Shown one piece after another: positions 1 through 6,682 of a stretch of 14,214 bases of DNA; within the stretch, counting starts at the first letter, position 1, and every line of letters starts with the position of its first letter. Source of the DNA: Parvularcula sp964484475. Its GTDB lineage: Bacteria; Pseudomonadota; Alphaproteobacteria; Caulobacterales; Parvularculaceae. The translations under genes and the position numbers were made by a program. Under the pieces are notes generated by a model that was not told where the DNA came from, did not search any database, and worked only from the letters and a program-made list of their open reading frames with translations. The stretch spans positions 1 to 14,214 of the forward strand of contig CAZAFU010000074.1 of the NCBI GenBank assembly GCA_964484475.1, written 5' to 3'.

Positions 1-2
1 CG

Positions 3-749
3 CAGAGCGGCGATGCCCTCGTGGCGATCGGTGTCACCCGGGGCCATCTTGGACAGTCCCTCTACATCCGCAATCTCTTCGGGATCGAGGAGGGCGCACC
101 GCCCGCCGTCGATCTTGCTCTGGAAGCCAAGACCGGTGCCTTCATCCGCCGCATGATCGCCGAAGGCCGGCCGAGCGCCGTCCACGACGTCTCGGACGGG
201 GGCCTTCTGGTCGCCGCCGCGGAGATGGCCATGGGCGCCGGGATCGGTCTCGCCCTGTCGACACCAGTCAGCGACCGCAGGGCCGCGTTCTGGTTCGGCG
301 AGGACCAGGCACGGTTCCTGCTCGCCGTACCCGCCGAGACCGCGGACAACCTCGTCCTGAAGGCCGCCATGGACGGGCTTCAGGCGAGCCGCCTCGGGAT
401 CTTCGGCGGTGAACGGATCATCATCGACGGCAGCGAAGAGATTGCCGTCACGGAGCTCGCCTCCACCCACGAAGCCACCCTCCCCGACCTGTTCAGACGC
501 GAAGAGGAACGCCTGATGCCGATGAAAGAGAGCGAAATCCGCGAGATGCTGGAAACGGCCATGCCCGACGCCGAGATCGAGATCGAGGACCTGGCCGGTG
601 ACGGCGACCACTACCGTGCGCGGGTCGTCTCCTCGGCCTTCAACGGGCTGAACCGGGTGCAGCAGCACCAACTCGTCTACCGCGCCCTCGGCGGCAAGAT
701 GGGCGACACCCTTCACGCCCTCGCCCTCGAGACCCAGGCGAAGGGCTGA
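3..749 (+). CDS. purL: PurL C-terminus (partial) fused in frame to a BolA domain
   Basis: The frame is open from the window edge, so the gene starts outside. The first ~165 codons are the C-terminal part of phosphoribosylformylglycinamidine synthase subunit II, which makes formylglycinamidine ribotide from FGAR, ATP and glutamine in purine synthesis. Visible PurL signatures are GDALVAIG, TRGHLGQSLY (near 45-75), HDVSDGGLLVA (near 184-216) and FWFGEDQARFLLAV (near 289-330). PurL similarity seems to end at about HEATLPDLF (near 469-495). The same frame then continues without a stop through RREEERL into a full BolA protein that ends at TGA 747-749. In alphaproteobacteria purL and bolA are normally separate neighbouring genes, so this is either a real gene fusion through loss of the purL stop or a one-base error near the junction. 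A Shine-Dalgarno just before the BolA methionine suggests BolA can also be made alone. Confidence 0.88.
   Translation, partial: QSGDALVAIGVTRGHLGQSLYIRNLFGIEEGAPPAVDLALEAKTGAFIRRMIAEGRPSAVHDVSDGGLLVAAAEMAMGAGIGLALSTPVSDRRAAFWFGEDQARFLLAVPAETADNLVLKAAMDGLQASRLGIFGGERIIIDGSEEIAVTELASTHEATLPDLFRREEERLMPMKESEIREMLETAMPDAEIEIEDLAGDGDHYRARVVSSAFNGLNRVQQHQLVYRALGGKMGDTLHALALETQAKG
516..749 (+). CDS. bolA: BolA family protein (in frame with purL; own start signals)
   Basis: Residues from MPMKESEIREML to the TGA form a complete BolA domain of about 77 residues, the usual length for short alphaproteobacterial BolA/IbaG proteins. The family motif AGDGDHYRARVVS is followed by RVQQHQLVYRALGGKMG and the end HALALETQ. 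BolA proteins act in the cytoplasm with monothiol glutaredoxins in iron-sulfur cluster trafficking and iron sensing. Here the ATG at 516 lies in the purL frame. It is preceded by GAAGAGGAA (500-508) at a good Shine-Dalgarno distance, and the junction reads TGATG (514-518), the usual coupled stop/start, but that TGA is out of the purL frame. I infer that BolA can be translated independently even though the frame is fused. A second in-frame ATG at 522 is possible. The usual next gene, grxD, is not here. Confidence 0.75.
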   Translation: MPMKESEIREMLETAMPDAEIEIEDLAGDGDHYRARVVSSAFNGLNRVQQHQLVYRALGGKMGDTLHALALETQAKG

Positions 750-753
750 CTAA

Positions 754-773
754 GCGGAGGGGCACCCCTCCGC
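754..773 (+). terminator. GC-rich hairpin after bolA
   Basis: Five bases after the TGA, GCGGAGGGG (754-762) is repeated inverted as CCCCTCCGC (765-773), a 9-nt perfect inverted repeat with two bases between the arms. It probably forms an 8-bp stem with a GCAC tetraloop. No T-run follows, so it is not a textbook intrinsic terminator. It may still stop transcription or protect the 3' end of the purL-bolA transcript. Confidence 0.5.
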
Positions 774-845
774 CCGAAGACTGGTCACACGCCGTGCTTG
801 GGCTAGACTGGCTCAGTACCTGACGGAACATGGCGGGCCGTACCG

Positions 846-1583
846 ATGAAATCAGCCGCAGCAGAGATCGGGCGTGACGCCCTGGTCGAGGATATCTTCG
901 GTCTCAACCTCCGCGGCCTCGCCACCATCCGCGATGCCTTCATCAGGCCCCAGCGGGTCGCCGGGGCGGCGCGCAGCATCGACTTTCTCGGCGTCTACAC
1001 GCCGCCGATCCGGGTCCTTTTCTTCCTCCTGACACTGACCTCGATCCTCCGTTTTCTCTGGGGCGACGAGAACGGGTTCTTCGCGCAGATGCTGGCCGAG
1101 CAGATCGCCGCGGTCGACGAAGAGAAGAAGCTCTCCCGCGAGAATATCGAGCTCGCCGTCAACACGCATCTGGCGAGTTATGCGGCCGCCCTTCCCTTCA
1201 CATGGCTCGCTGCCCAGGGGTTTGCGGCCTACGTCCTGAAACTCTGGGGACGGGGGGTCGGCTACGTGCTGCGGCTGAGGCTTCACATGCTGACGCTGAT
1301 CCCCAGCATGGTCCTCGGCCTTTTCACGCTGATCGCGATGGCCGCCATCGGCGAGAGGAGCGGAGCAACCGCCTACCTGATGATTTCCGCTCTCAGCATG
1401 CTGATCATAGCGGCAACGGATTTCGTCACGGCAGCGAGGCTGCTGCCGGCAACGACCTTTTCGAGGCGGCTCGGCAAGGCGGCCCTCTTCAGCGTCGTCG
1501 TTCAGGTCCTGACCATCATCTCCTCGACGGCCACTTCCGCCGGGGCGAGTTTCATCGCCTTCGAAACGGTGCTCGGCTCCTAG
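846..1583 (+). CDS. multipass membrane protein, DUF3667/Yip1-like, unknown function
   Basis: A 245-residue protein that I do not recognise with certainty. The N-terminal ~50 residues are soluble, with the pattern FGLNLRGLATIRDAFIRP and then TPPIRVLFFLLTL. This resembles the segment before the first membrane helix of DUF3667-type proteins, but the zinc ribbon that often precedes it there is absent. Hydrophobic segments lie near residues 54-71, 110-130, 147-168, 174-198 and 211-240, so about five helices are expected. A charged loop (near 88-105) follows helix 1. The ATG at 846 has only a weak ribosome site. The gene stands alone, 96 nt after bolA, and converges on the protease gene, ending in TAG 1581-1583 inside a shared CTAG. 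A transporter or assembly role would be a guess. Confidence 0.75.
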   Translation: MKSAAAEIGRDALVEDIFGLNLRGLATIRDAFIRPQRVAGAARSIDFLGVYTPPIRVLFFLLTLTSILRFLWGDENGFFAQMLAEQIAAVDEEKKLSRENIELAVNTHLASYAAALPFTWLAAQGFAAYVLKLWGRGVGYVLRLRLHMLTLIPSMVLGLFTLIAMAAIGERSGATAYLMISALSMLIIAATDFVTAARLLPATTFSRRLGKAALFSVVVQVLTIISSTATSAGASFIAFETVLGS

Positions 1584-2890
1584 GGTTTCAAGGTCTCGTA
1601 GAAGAGCTTGTCCCCGCGCCGGACCAGGATCTGGACCGGGCCGGTGTGGGAATCGCGCAGCCGCCTGAGATGCGCCCCGATGGTCTCGACGCTTTCCGCC
1701 TCGTCCCATCCGATCTCGAGGATCACGTCGCCGGGCCGCAGCGACGTCGCTCCCATATGATGGGCGACACCGGTGACGACGACCCCCTGGAGCCCCGAAG
1801 GCAGGTCGAAGCGCCGCGCCACGTCGGCCGAGACGGTCTGCAACTCGAGCCCGGCCAGTTCGACCTCGGGCTCGATCGGATCGGCGAGCCCGGCCACCCG
1901 CTGCTCGCGCGTGATCAGGGTCACTGTCACCCGCTGCCGCTTGCCGCCACGATTGACGAGCACCGGCAGGGGCTCACCCACCGGGGCATCGGCGATCTGC
2001 TGGGTGAGATCGCGTCGCCCCCTCACCCTGCGGCCATTGAACGCGATGATCACGTCCCCGGACTGGAGCCCGGCGCGCGCGGCGGGACCGTCATCGAAGG
2101 CGATCCCGGTGACCAGAGCGCCGTGATGCGGGCCAAGGCCGAGCCGCACCTGCGTCCCGGGGTCCACGTCATCGAGGAAGGCGCCCAGATAGCCGCGGCT
2201 GGTCTTGCCGAAGGCTGCGAGCTGGCGAACCACGTTCTCGGCGATCTGCGAAGGGATCGCGAAACCGACCCCGTTCGATCCGCCGGACTGGCTGAAGATC
2301 ACCGTATTGACGCCGATCACCCGGCCCCGCCCGTCGAACAGCGGCCCGCCCGAATTTCCCTTGTTGATGGCCGCGTCGGTCTGGATGAAGTTGTCGTAGA
2401 GCCCCGCGCCGATATCACGCCGCTGGCCCGAAACGATGCCCGCCGAAACCGAGCTGCCGAGGCCGAAGGGGTTGCCGATGGCAAGGACCCATTCGCCGAC
2501 GCGCAGCGACTGGCTGTCGCCGAAACTCAGCGCCTCGAAGCGCCGGTCCGCATCGATCTTGAGAAGCGCAAGGTCGGTCTCGACATCGGTCCCGCGCACC
2601 GTGACGGGATACTGGCTGCCGTCGGCGAAGATGACCACGATGTCCCGCTCGCCGTCGATCACGTGATGGTTGGTCACCACCAGTCCGTCGCTGCTGACTA
2701 CGAAGCCCGATCCGAGGGCCTTGGGCTCGCCGCCCGCGCTCAGCCCCTGCTCGGGCCGGGTGGAAACGTTCACCACCGACGGGAGAACCTCCTCGACGAT
2801 CTCGACGAAATCGGGATGGGCATGGGCAGGCGGGGCGAAGGCCATGCCAAAGGCGACAAGAGCCAGCCAGAGAATGAGAACACGCTTCAT
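1580..2890 (-). CDS. htrA: Do/HtrA (DegP-like) periplasmic serine protease
   Basis: A 436-residue secreted trypsin-fold protease with two PDZ domains, which degrades or holds misfolded envelope proteins. Residues 1-24 are a signal peptide (MKRVLILWLALVAFGMAFA core, likely cut after AHA at 24). The catalytic triad is His76 in TNHHVIDG, Asp106 in TDLALLKI and Ser180 in NKGNSGGPLF. GNPFGLGSSVSAGIVSG (139-155) is the usual loop. PDZ1 follows, with a GPAARAGLQSGDVI motif, then PDZ2 with LRPGDVILEIGW near the C-terminus. The ATG at 2890 is chosen over one 27 nt upstream because it starts the signal peptide and follows AGGGGGG at a suitable distance. It is somewhat shorter than E. coli DegP, as in many DegQ/MucD-type members. 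It is divergent from the riboflavin operon and ends in the CTAG shared with the convergent gene. Confidence 0.93.
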   Translation of the reverse strand: MKRVLILWLALVAFGMAFAPPAHAHPDFVEIVEEVLPSVVNVSTRPEQGLSAGGEPKALGSGFVVSSDGLVVTNHHVIDGERDIVVIFADGSQYPVTVRGTDVETDLALLKIDADRRFEALSFGDSQSLRVGEWVLAIGNPFGLGSSVSAGIVSGQRRDIGAGLYDNFIQTDAAINKGNSGGPLFDGRGRVIGVNTVIFSQSGGSNGVGFAIPSQIAENVVRQLAAFGKTSRGYLGAFLDDVDPGTQVRLGLGPHHGALVTGIAFDDGPAARAGLQSGDVIIAFNGRRVRGRRDLTQQIADAPVGEPLPVLVNRGGKRQRVTVTLITREQRVAGLADPIEPEVELAGLELQTVSADVARRFDLPSGLQGVVVTGVAHHMGATSLRPGDVILEIGWDEAESVETIGAHLRRLRDSHTGPVQILVRRGDKLFYETLKP

Positions 2891-2963
2891 CAAGGACCCC
2901 CCTGTCTTCGATGTCACGTTAGCCCGAAAATCTTACCCATAAAACCCACGCGAGCGGTGCCCC

Positions 2964-2992
2964 TTGTCGTCCGCCCCAAGGCGACGTACATC
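2964..2992 (+). promoter_or_regulatory. candidate sigma70-type promoter of the rib operon
   Basis: TTGTCG (2964-2969) and TACATC (2987-2992) are separated by 17 nt, the optimal spacing for a housekeeping promoter. The -35 matches TTGACA at four of six positions and the -10 matches TATAAT at three of six. The predicted start, near 2999, lies just before the first helix of the FMN riboswitch, so the position makes sense. The rest of 2891-3007 holds the htrA upstream region, where I see no convincing promoter. Confidence 0.4.
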
Positions 2993-3007
2993 CCGTGCGA
3001 AATTCTG

Positions 3008-3162
3008 AGCTTTCGGGGCGGGGTGGAAGTCCCCACCGGCGGTGATCAGGGAGGTCAATCCTGCCCTGTCAGCCCGCGAGCCGAAGCTGCCCTTTCGGGC
3101 GGCGGACGCAGGAGCTGGTGAGAATCCAGCGCCGACGGTCATAGTCCGGATGGTAGAAAGCT
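3008..3162 (+). promoter_or_regulatory. FMN riboswitch (RFN element)
   Basis: All conserved RFN blocks are present in order: the 5' block TTTCGGGGCGGGGTGGAAG (3011-3029), CCCCACCGGCGGTGAT (3031-3046), GTCAGCCCGCGAGCC (3068-3082), GACGCAGGAGCTGGTGAGAA (3105-3124), and GCCGACGGTCATAGTCCGGA (3131-3150) running into TGGTAGAAAG. The closing helix P1 is AGCTTTC (3008-3014) with GAAAGCT (3156-3162), seven perfect pairs. The element binds flavin mononucleotide and turns down riboflavin genes. It lies directly upstream of ribD in the same direction, so control of the whole rib-folE operon is expected. Confidence 0.96.
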
Positions 3163-3309
3163 TCATCGGCGGAAAGCCCGGCTCGCGCCTTGCGCGGCTC
3201 GCCTGGCTTTCCGGCATTCGGTCCGCCCTGCTGGCCTGTCCGGCCCGGGGGCGTATGCGAAGGCATTCCGGTGTCCGCCCCCAACGCTCTTGGTCGAAGA
3301 CGAGGTGCC
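3163..3309 (+). promoter_or_regulatory. ribD leader: probable riboswitch expression platform
   Basis: This noncoding leader lies between the aptamer and ribD. CGGAAAGCC (3170-3178) pairs perfectly with GGCTTTCCG (3205-3213), and a small CGCG/CGCG hairpin (3184-3196) sits inside. The right arm contains GCTTTC (3206-3211), which can instead pair with GAAAGC (3156-3161), the 3' strand of the aptamer P1. The two pairings exclude each other, the logic expected of a riboswitch platform. No T-run follows 3213, so Rho-dependent or translational control may be more likely than intrinsic termination. Farther on, GGGGGCG (3247-3253) can pair with CGCCCCC (3276-3282), enclosing the alternative GTG at 3271. 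Confidence 0.55.
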
Positions 3310-4398
3310 GTGGCGGACGAACGCTACATGCGACGCGCGATAGAGCTGGCCAGGCGGGCGGAGGGGTTCACCAGCCCCAACCCGATGGTGGGCTGCGTTC
3401 TGGTGCGCGACGACGCCGTCGTCGGCGAGGGCTACCACCTGCGCCCGGGCGAAGAGCACGCCGAAGCCATGGCGCTGCGGCTGGCCGGGGGAAAGGGGCG
3501 CGGCGCCACTGCCTATGTCACCCTCGAGCCCTGCAATCATTACGGCCGGACCCCGCCCTGCTCGCGCGGGCTGATCGAGGCCGGCGTTGCCGGGGTCGTC
3601 TACGGTCACGAGGACCCCAACCGGCTCGCGGCCGGGGGCGCCGCTGCCCTGCGGGCCGCCGGGATCGAAGCCGAGGGCGGCTTCCTGCGTCCGCTCTGCC
3701 GCGACCTGATCAGGCCATGGCTTCACAGCCTGACCAGCGACCGGCCATGGGTGACCGCCAAGCTCGCCATGTCCCTTGACGGCTATACCGCGTTGCCGAG
3801 CGGGGAATCGAAATGGATCACCGGGCCCGGTGCCCGCGATCACGGCCACCGGCTGCGCCAGCGGACGGGAGCCATCATGGTCGGTGTCGGCACCGTTCTC
3901 GCGGACGATCCGGCCCTCGATCCGCGCCTCGACCATGTCGAGACCGCCCCTTCGGTCAAGGTGGTCTTCGACAGCCGCCTGCGGACACCTCAGAACGCCA
4001 AGCTCCTCGCCTCCCCCGGACCGGTCCTGATCGCAGGACATGAGGAACACGCCGACGAAACGAACCGCAAGGCCCTCGAAGCGGCCGGGGCGGAAGTCCT
4101 CCTCCTGCCTGGAGAAGGCGGCCAGCCCGATCTTGGCGCCCTGCTCCGTGAGCTCAAACGGCGCCAGATCATCGACGTGATGATCGAGGGTGGCGGGCGC
4201 CTTTTGGGGCGGGCGTCCGATTTCGGGGTCATCGACGAGGTCTGGGCCTTCATTGCCCCTGTCATCCTCGGCGGCGGCCAGAGGGCGGTGGCGGGACAGG
4301 GCCTCGCCCGCCTTGCAGACGTCCATCGCCTGAGGACGGTGGAAACAAGAAGCTTCGGCCGGGACAGCTTCATCCGCGCTGTCAGGGAGGACGACTGA
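3310..4398 (+). CDS. ribD: bifunctional riboflavin deaminase/reductase RibD
   Basis: RibD deaminates the pyrimidine product of GTP cyclohydrolase II and then reduces its ribosyl side chain with NADPH, both steps of riboflavin synthesis in the cytoplasm. The N-terminal deaminase domain shows TSPNPMVGCVLV (21-32), the zinc site HAE (50-52) and PCNHYGRTPPC with Cys75 and Cys84. The reductase domain begins near RPWVTAKLAMSLDGYTA (145-161), with SKWITG and the late motif IEGGGRLLG. The length of 362 residues is normal. I chose the GTG at 3310, giving VADERYMRRAIELARR, because homologues start close to this sequence and GAGG lies just upstream. An in-frame GTG at 3271 and ATG at 3328 are alternatives. 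It is first in the operon, downstream of the FMN riboswitch, and its TGA overlaps the ribE ATG (TGATG). Confidence 0.93.
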   Translation: MADERYMRRAIELARRAEGFTSPNPMVGCVLVRDDAVVGEGYHLRPGEEHAEAMALRLAGGKGRGATAYVTLEPCNHYGRTPPCSRGLIEAGVAGVVYGHEDPNRLAAGGAAALRAAGIEAEGGFLRPLCRDLIRPWLHSLTSDRPWVTAKLAMSLDGYTALPSGESKWITGPGARDHGHRLRQRTGAIMVGVGTVLADDPALDPRLDHVETAPSVKVVFDSRLRTPQNAKLLASPGPVLIAGHEEHADETNRKALEAAGAEVLLLPGEGGQPDLGALLRELKRRQIIDVMIEGGGRLLGRASDFGVIDEVWAFIAPVILGGGQRAVAGQGLARLADVHRLRTVETRSFGRDSFIRAVREDD

Positions 4399-4994
4399 TG
4401 TTCACAGGACTGATCGAAGAGATCGGCGAGGTTCTCGCCCTCGAAAGCACCCAAGAGGGAACGGACCTCGTCGTGCGGGGACCTGTCACCTCCGAAGGGG
4501 TGAAGCTCGGCGACTCGATCGCGGTCCAGGGCGTATGCCTCACCGTGACCCGGTTCGAAGGGCCTGCGATGCGGTTCGGCCTTGCGCCCGAAACCCTGCG
4601 CCGGACGAGCCTCGGGATCCTGAAGGAAGGCGATGGCGTCAACCTCGAGCGCGCCTGCCTGCCCACGACCAGGCTCGGCGGCCACTATGTCCAGGGCCAC
4701 GTGGACGGCACCGGCAAATTGCGTTCGGTGCAGGAAGATGGCGATGCCCTCTGGGTGACGATCGAAGCGCCGAGGGAGCTCCTCACCTACATCGTCGAGA
4801 AGGCCTATGTCGCGATCGACGGCACGTCCCTGACGGTGACGGCGGTCGATGACAGCTCCTTCTCGGTCATGCTGGTCCGCCATACCCAGCCGCTCATCAC
4901 CCTACCGAAGAAATCGCCTGGCGACCCGGTCAATCTTGAGGTCGACATCATGGCGAAGTTTGCAGAAAAGATTATCAGGGAACGGAAGTTATGA
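4398..4994 (+). CDS. ribE: riboflavin synthase (alpha subunit type)
   Basis: This enzyme dismutates two molecules of 6,7-dimethyl-8-ribityllumazine into riboflavin and the pyrimidine substrate of lumazine synthase. The 198-residue protein has the two tandem lumazine-binding barrels. The family start MFTGLIEEIG is followed by IAVQGVCLTV (41-50) and NLERACL. The second repeat begins with GGHYVQGHVDG (94-104) and contains YVAIDGTSLTV. The family usually has Asn in the first of these motifs (IAVNGVCLTV); here it is Gln44, a small deviation. Its ATG overlaps the ribD stop by one base, and its TGA overlaps the ribB ATG (ATGA), so translational coupling is expected. Confidence 0.95.
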   Translation: MFTGLIEEIGEVLALESTQEGTDLVVRGPVTSEGVKLGDSIAVQGVCLTVTRFEGPAMRFGLAPETLRRTSLGILKEGDGVNLERACLPTTRLGGHYVQGHVDGTGKLRSVQEDGDALWVTIEAPRELLTYIVEKAYVAIDGTSLTVTAVDDSSFSVMLVRHTQPLITLPKKSPGDPVNLEVDIMAKFAEKIIRERKL

Positions 4995-5623
4995 ATGGTT
5001 TCGTAAGTGTGCAGAAGGCCATCGAAGCCTTCCGCAAGGGCGAGTTCGTGATCATCGCCGATGACGAGGGACGCGAGAACGAGGGCGATCTCGTGATCGC
5101 CGCGGAATTCTGCGACGCAAAGGCGGTCAATTTCATGATCCGCGAGGGACGCGGGCTTGTCTGCTGCTCCCTCGATCACAGGATCATCGAACGGCTCGGC
5201 CTCGACCTGATGGTCCCGCCCGAGGAGAACCGCTCGGGCTTCGGGACCGGCTTTACCGTTTCGGTCGAGGCGGCCGAAGGTGTGACCACCGGCATCTCCG
5301 CCCCCGACCGGGCCCGGACGATCGCGGTCCTGATCGACCCGAAGAGCGGTCCGCAGGATCTTGCCAGGCCCGGTCACATGTTCCCCCTGAGGGCCCATCC
5401 CCAAGGCCTCATGGCCCGTGGCGGGCAGACCGAGGCCTCCGTCGAGCTTGCCAGGCTTGCGGGCCTGCGCCCGGGCGCGGTGATCTGCGAGATCATCAAC
5501 GATGACGGGACCATGGCCCGCCGGCCCGACCTCGAAGCCTTCTCCGAGAAGCACGGCATTCCCATCACCACCACCGAAGCGTTGCGCCAGCACCTGGCCG
5601 CCAGCGCCCAGGCTGCGGAGTAA
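4991..5623 (+). CDS. ribB: 3,4-dihydroxy-2-butanone 4-phosphate synthase
   Basis: RibB converts ribulose 5-phosphate to the four-carbon unit used by lumazine synthase, releasing formate. The acidic metal/substrate motif DDEGRENEGDLVIAAE lies at residues 24-39. GTGFTVSVEA, GHMFPLRAHPQGL (128-140) and GGQTEASVELARLAG also match the family. The 210-residue length is that of the single-domain enzyme. There is no C-terminal GTP cyclohydrolase II domain as in RibBA fusions, so that activity must come from elsewhere in the genome. It starts at an ATG overlapping the ribE stop and is followed after 6 nt by ribH. Confidence 0.95.
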   Translation: MNGFVSVQKAIEAFRKGEFVIIADDEGRENEGDLVIAAEFCDAKAVNFMIREGRGLVCCSLDHRIIERLGLDLMVPPEENRSGFGTGFTVSVEAAEGVTTGISAPDRARTIAVLIDPKSGPQDLARPGHMFPLRAHPQGLMARGGQTEASVELARLAGLRPGAVICEIINDDGTMARRPDLEAFSEKHGIPITTTEALRQHLAASAQAAE

Positions 5624-5629
5624 GCGCCG

Positions 5630-6100
5630 ATGAAACGGATCGAAGCGCCGGCAGACGGCAAGGGCCTCAAGGTTCTCATCATCGATACGGCGTGGAACGA
5701 CTTCATCGTCAGCCGCCTGCTCGAGGGCGCGGCTGCTGCCCTCAGGAAGCATGGCGTAGCGAATGACGATATCCACCACGTCCAGGTCCCCGGTGCCTTC
5801 GAGGTGCCGCTGGCCGCGAAGACGGCAGCGGCGAGCGGCCGTTATGACGCGGTCGTCGCTCTTGGCTGCGTGATCAGGGGTGCGACCAGCCATTACGATT
5901 TCGTCGCCGGCGAAGCAGCGAAGGGCATCGCGAAAGTGGGGCTCGATACCGGTGTCCCTGTCGTCTTCGGCATACTGACCACGGAAACCATCGAGCAGGC
6001 CATCGAGCGTGCCGGCGTGAAGCTCGGCAACAAGGGGGCGGAAGCCGCCTCCGTCGCCGTCGAAATGGTCCGCACACTCCAAGCCATCAAGGAAGGCTGA
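5630..6100 (+). CDS. ribH: 6,7-dimethyl-8-ribityllumazine synthase
   Basis: RibH condenses the RibB product with the ribitylaminopyrimidine from RibD's branch to give lumazine, usually inside a pentamer or icosahedral shell. The 156-residue length is typical. Motifs are AWNDFI (21-26), VPGAFEVPLAAK (53-64), LGCVIRGATSHYDFVAGEAAKG (near 78-99, with catalytic His88) and VVFGILTTETIEQAIERAG. Start ATG 5630 has a GGAG nearby. The usual alphaproteobacterial neighbour nusB is not downstream; folE follows after 3 nt instead. Confidence 0.95.
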   Translation: MKRIEAPADGKGLKVLIIDTAWNDFIVSRLLEGAAAALRKHGVANDDIHHVQVPGAFEVPLAAKTAAASGRYDAVVALGCVIRGATSHYDFVAGEAAKGIAKVGLDTGVPVVFGILTTETIEQAIERAGVKLGNKGAEAASVAVEMVRTLQAIKEG

Positions 6101-6103
6101 GCC

Positions 6104-6679
6104 ATGACAGAGCGCCCCTCCCGCGAAGAAGCGGAAGCCGCCGTCCGCGTCCTTCTCGCCTATGTCGGTGACAATCCCGACCGCGAAGGCCTGATCGACA
6201 CCCCCAAGCGGTTCGTGAAAGCCTATGACGACTGGTTCAAGGGCTACCGCGAGGACCCCGAGGAAATCCTTTCACGGACCTTCGAGGAGGTCGAAGGCTA
6301 TGACGACATCGTCCTGCTCAAGGACATCAAGGTCGAAAGCCACTGCGAGCACCATGTCGCGCCGATCCTGGGCGTTGCGCACGTCGCCTACATCCCGAGC
6401 GGCCGGGTCGTCGGCCTGTCGAAGATCGCGCGTCTCGTGGATGCCTTCGCCCGCCGCCTCAAGAGCCAGGAGATCCTCAACGAGCAGATCGCCCGGACCA
6501 TGGAGAAGGTGTTGAAACCAAGGGGCGTGGCCGTGATCATCGACGCCACCCACCAGTGCATCTCGACCAGGGGAACGCACAAGGACGATGTCTCCTGCGT
6601 CACCCGCACGTTCCTCGGCGATTTCAAGACCGACCCCAGGGCCGAACGCCGGCTCATGGCGCTGATCGGGAACCGCTGA
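6104..6679 (+). CDS. folE: GTP cyclohydrolase I, type IA
   Basis: FolE converts GTP to dihydroneopterin triphosphate, the first step to folates and other pterins. The 191-residue protein has the usual layout: an N-terminal helix with DNPDREGLIDTPKRFVKAY (23-41), then IKVESHCEHHVAPILG (75-90), GLSKIARLVDAFARRLKSQE (104-123) and HQCISTRGTHK (150-160). The zinc ligands Cys81, His84 and Cys152 are all present, which supports the zinc-dependent FolE rather than FolE2. It is the last gene of the rib operon and carries AAGGAAGG before the ATG, so it is probably under the same FMN control. That is unusual because FolE and GTP cyclohydrolase II compete for GTP. It ends 3 nt from the convergent ybgC. 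Confidence 0.95.
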   Translation: MTERPSREEAEAAVRVLLAYVGDNPDREGLIDTPKRFVKAYDDWFKGYREDPEEILSRTFEEVEGYDDIVLLKDIKVESHCEHHVAPILGVAHVAYIPSGRVVGLSKIARLVDAFARRLKSQEILNEQIARTMEKVLKPRGVAVIIDATHQCISTRGTHKDDVSCVTRTFLGDFKTDPRAERRLMALIGNR

Positions 6680-6682
6680 CCT

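Noticed and set aside
1202..3121. 639-codon open frame on the + strand opposite htrA
   Set aside because: It is antisense to a clear HtrA protease, begins inside another gene, shows no domain and runs into the riboswitch. Such long antisense frames are common in GC-rich codon usage.
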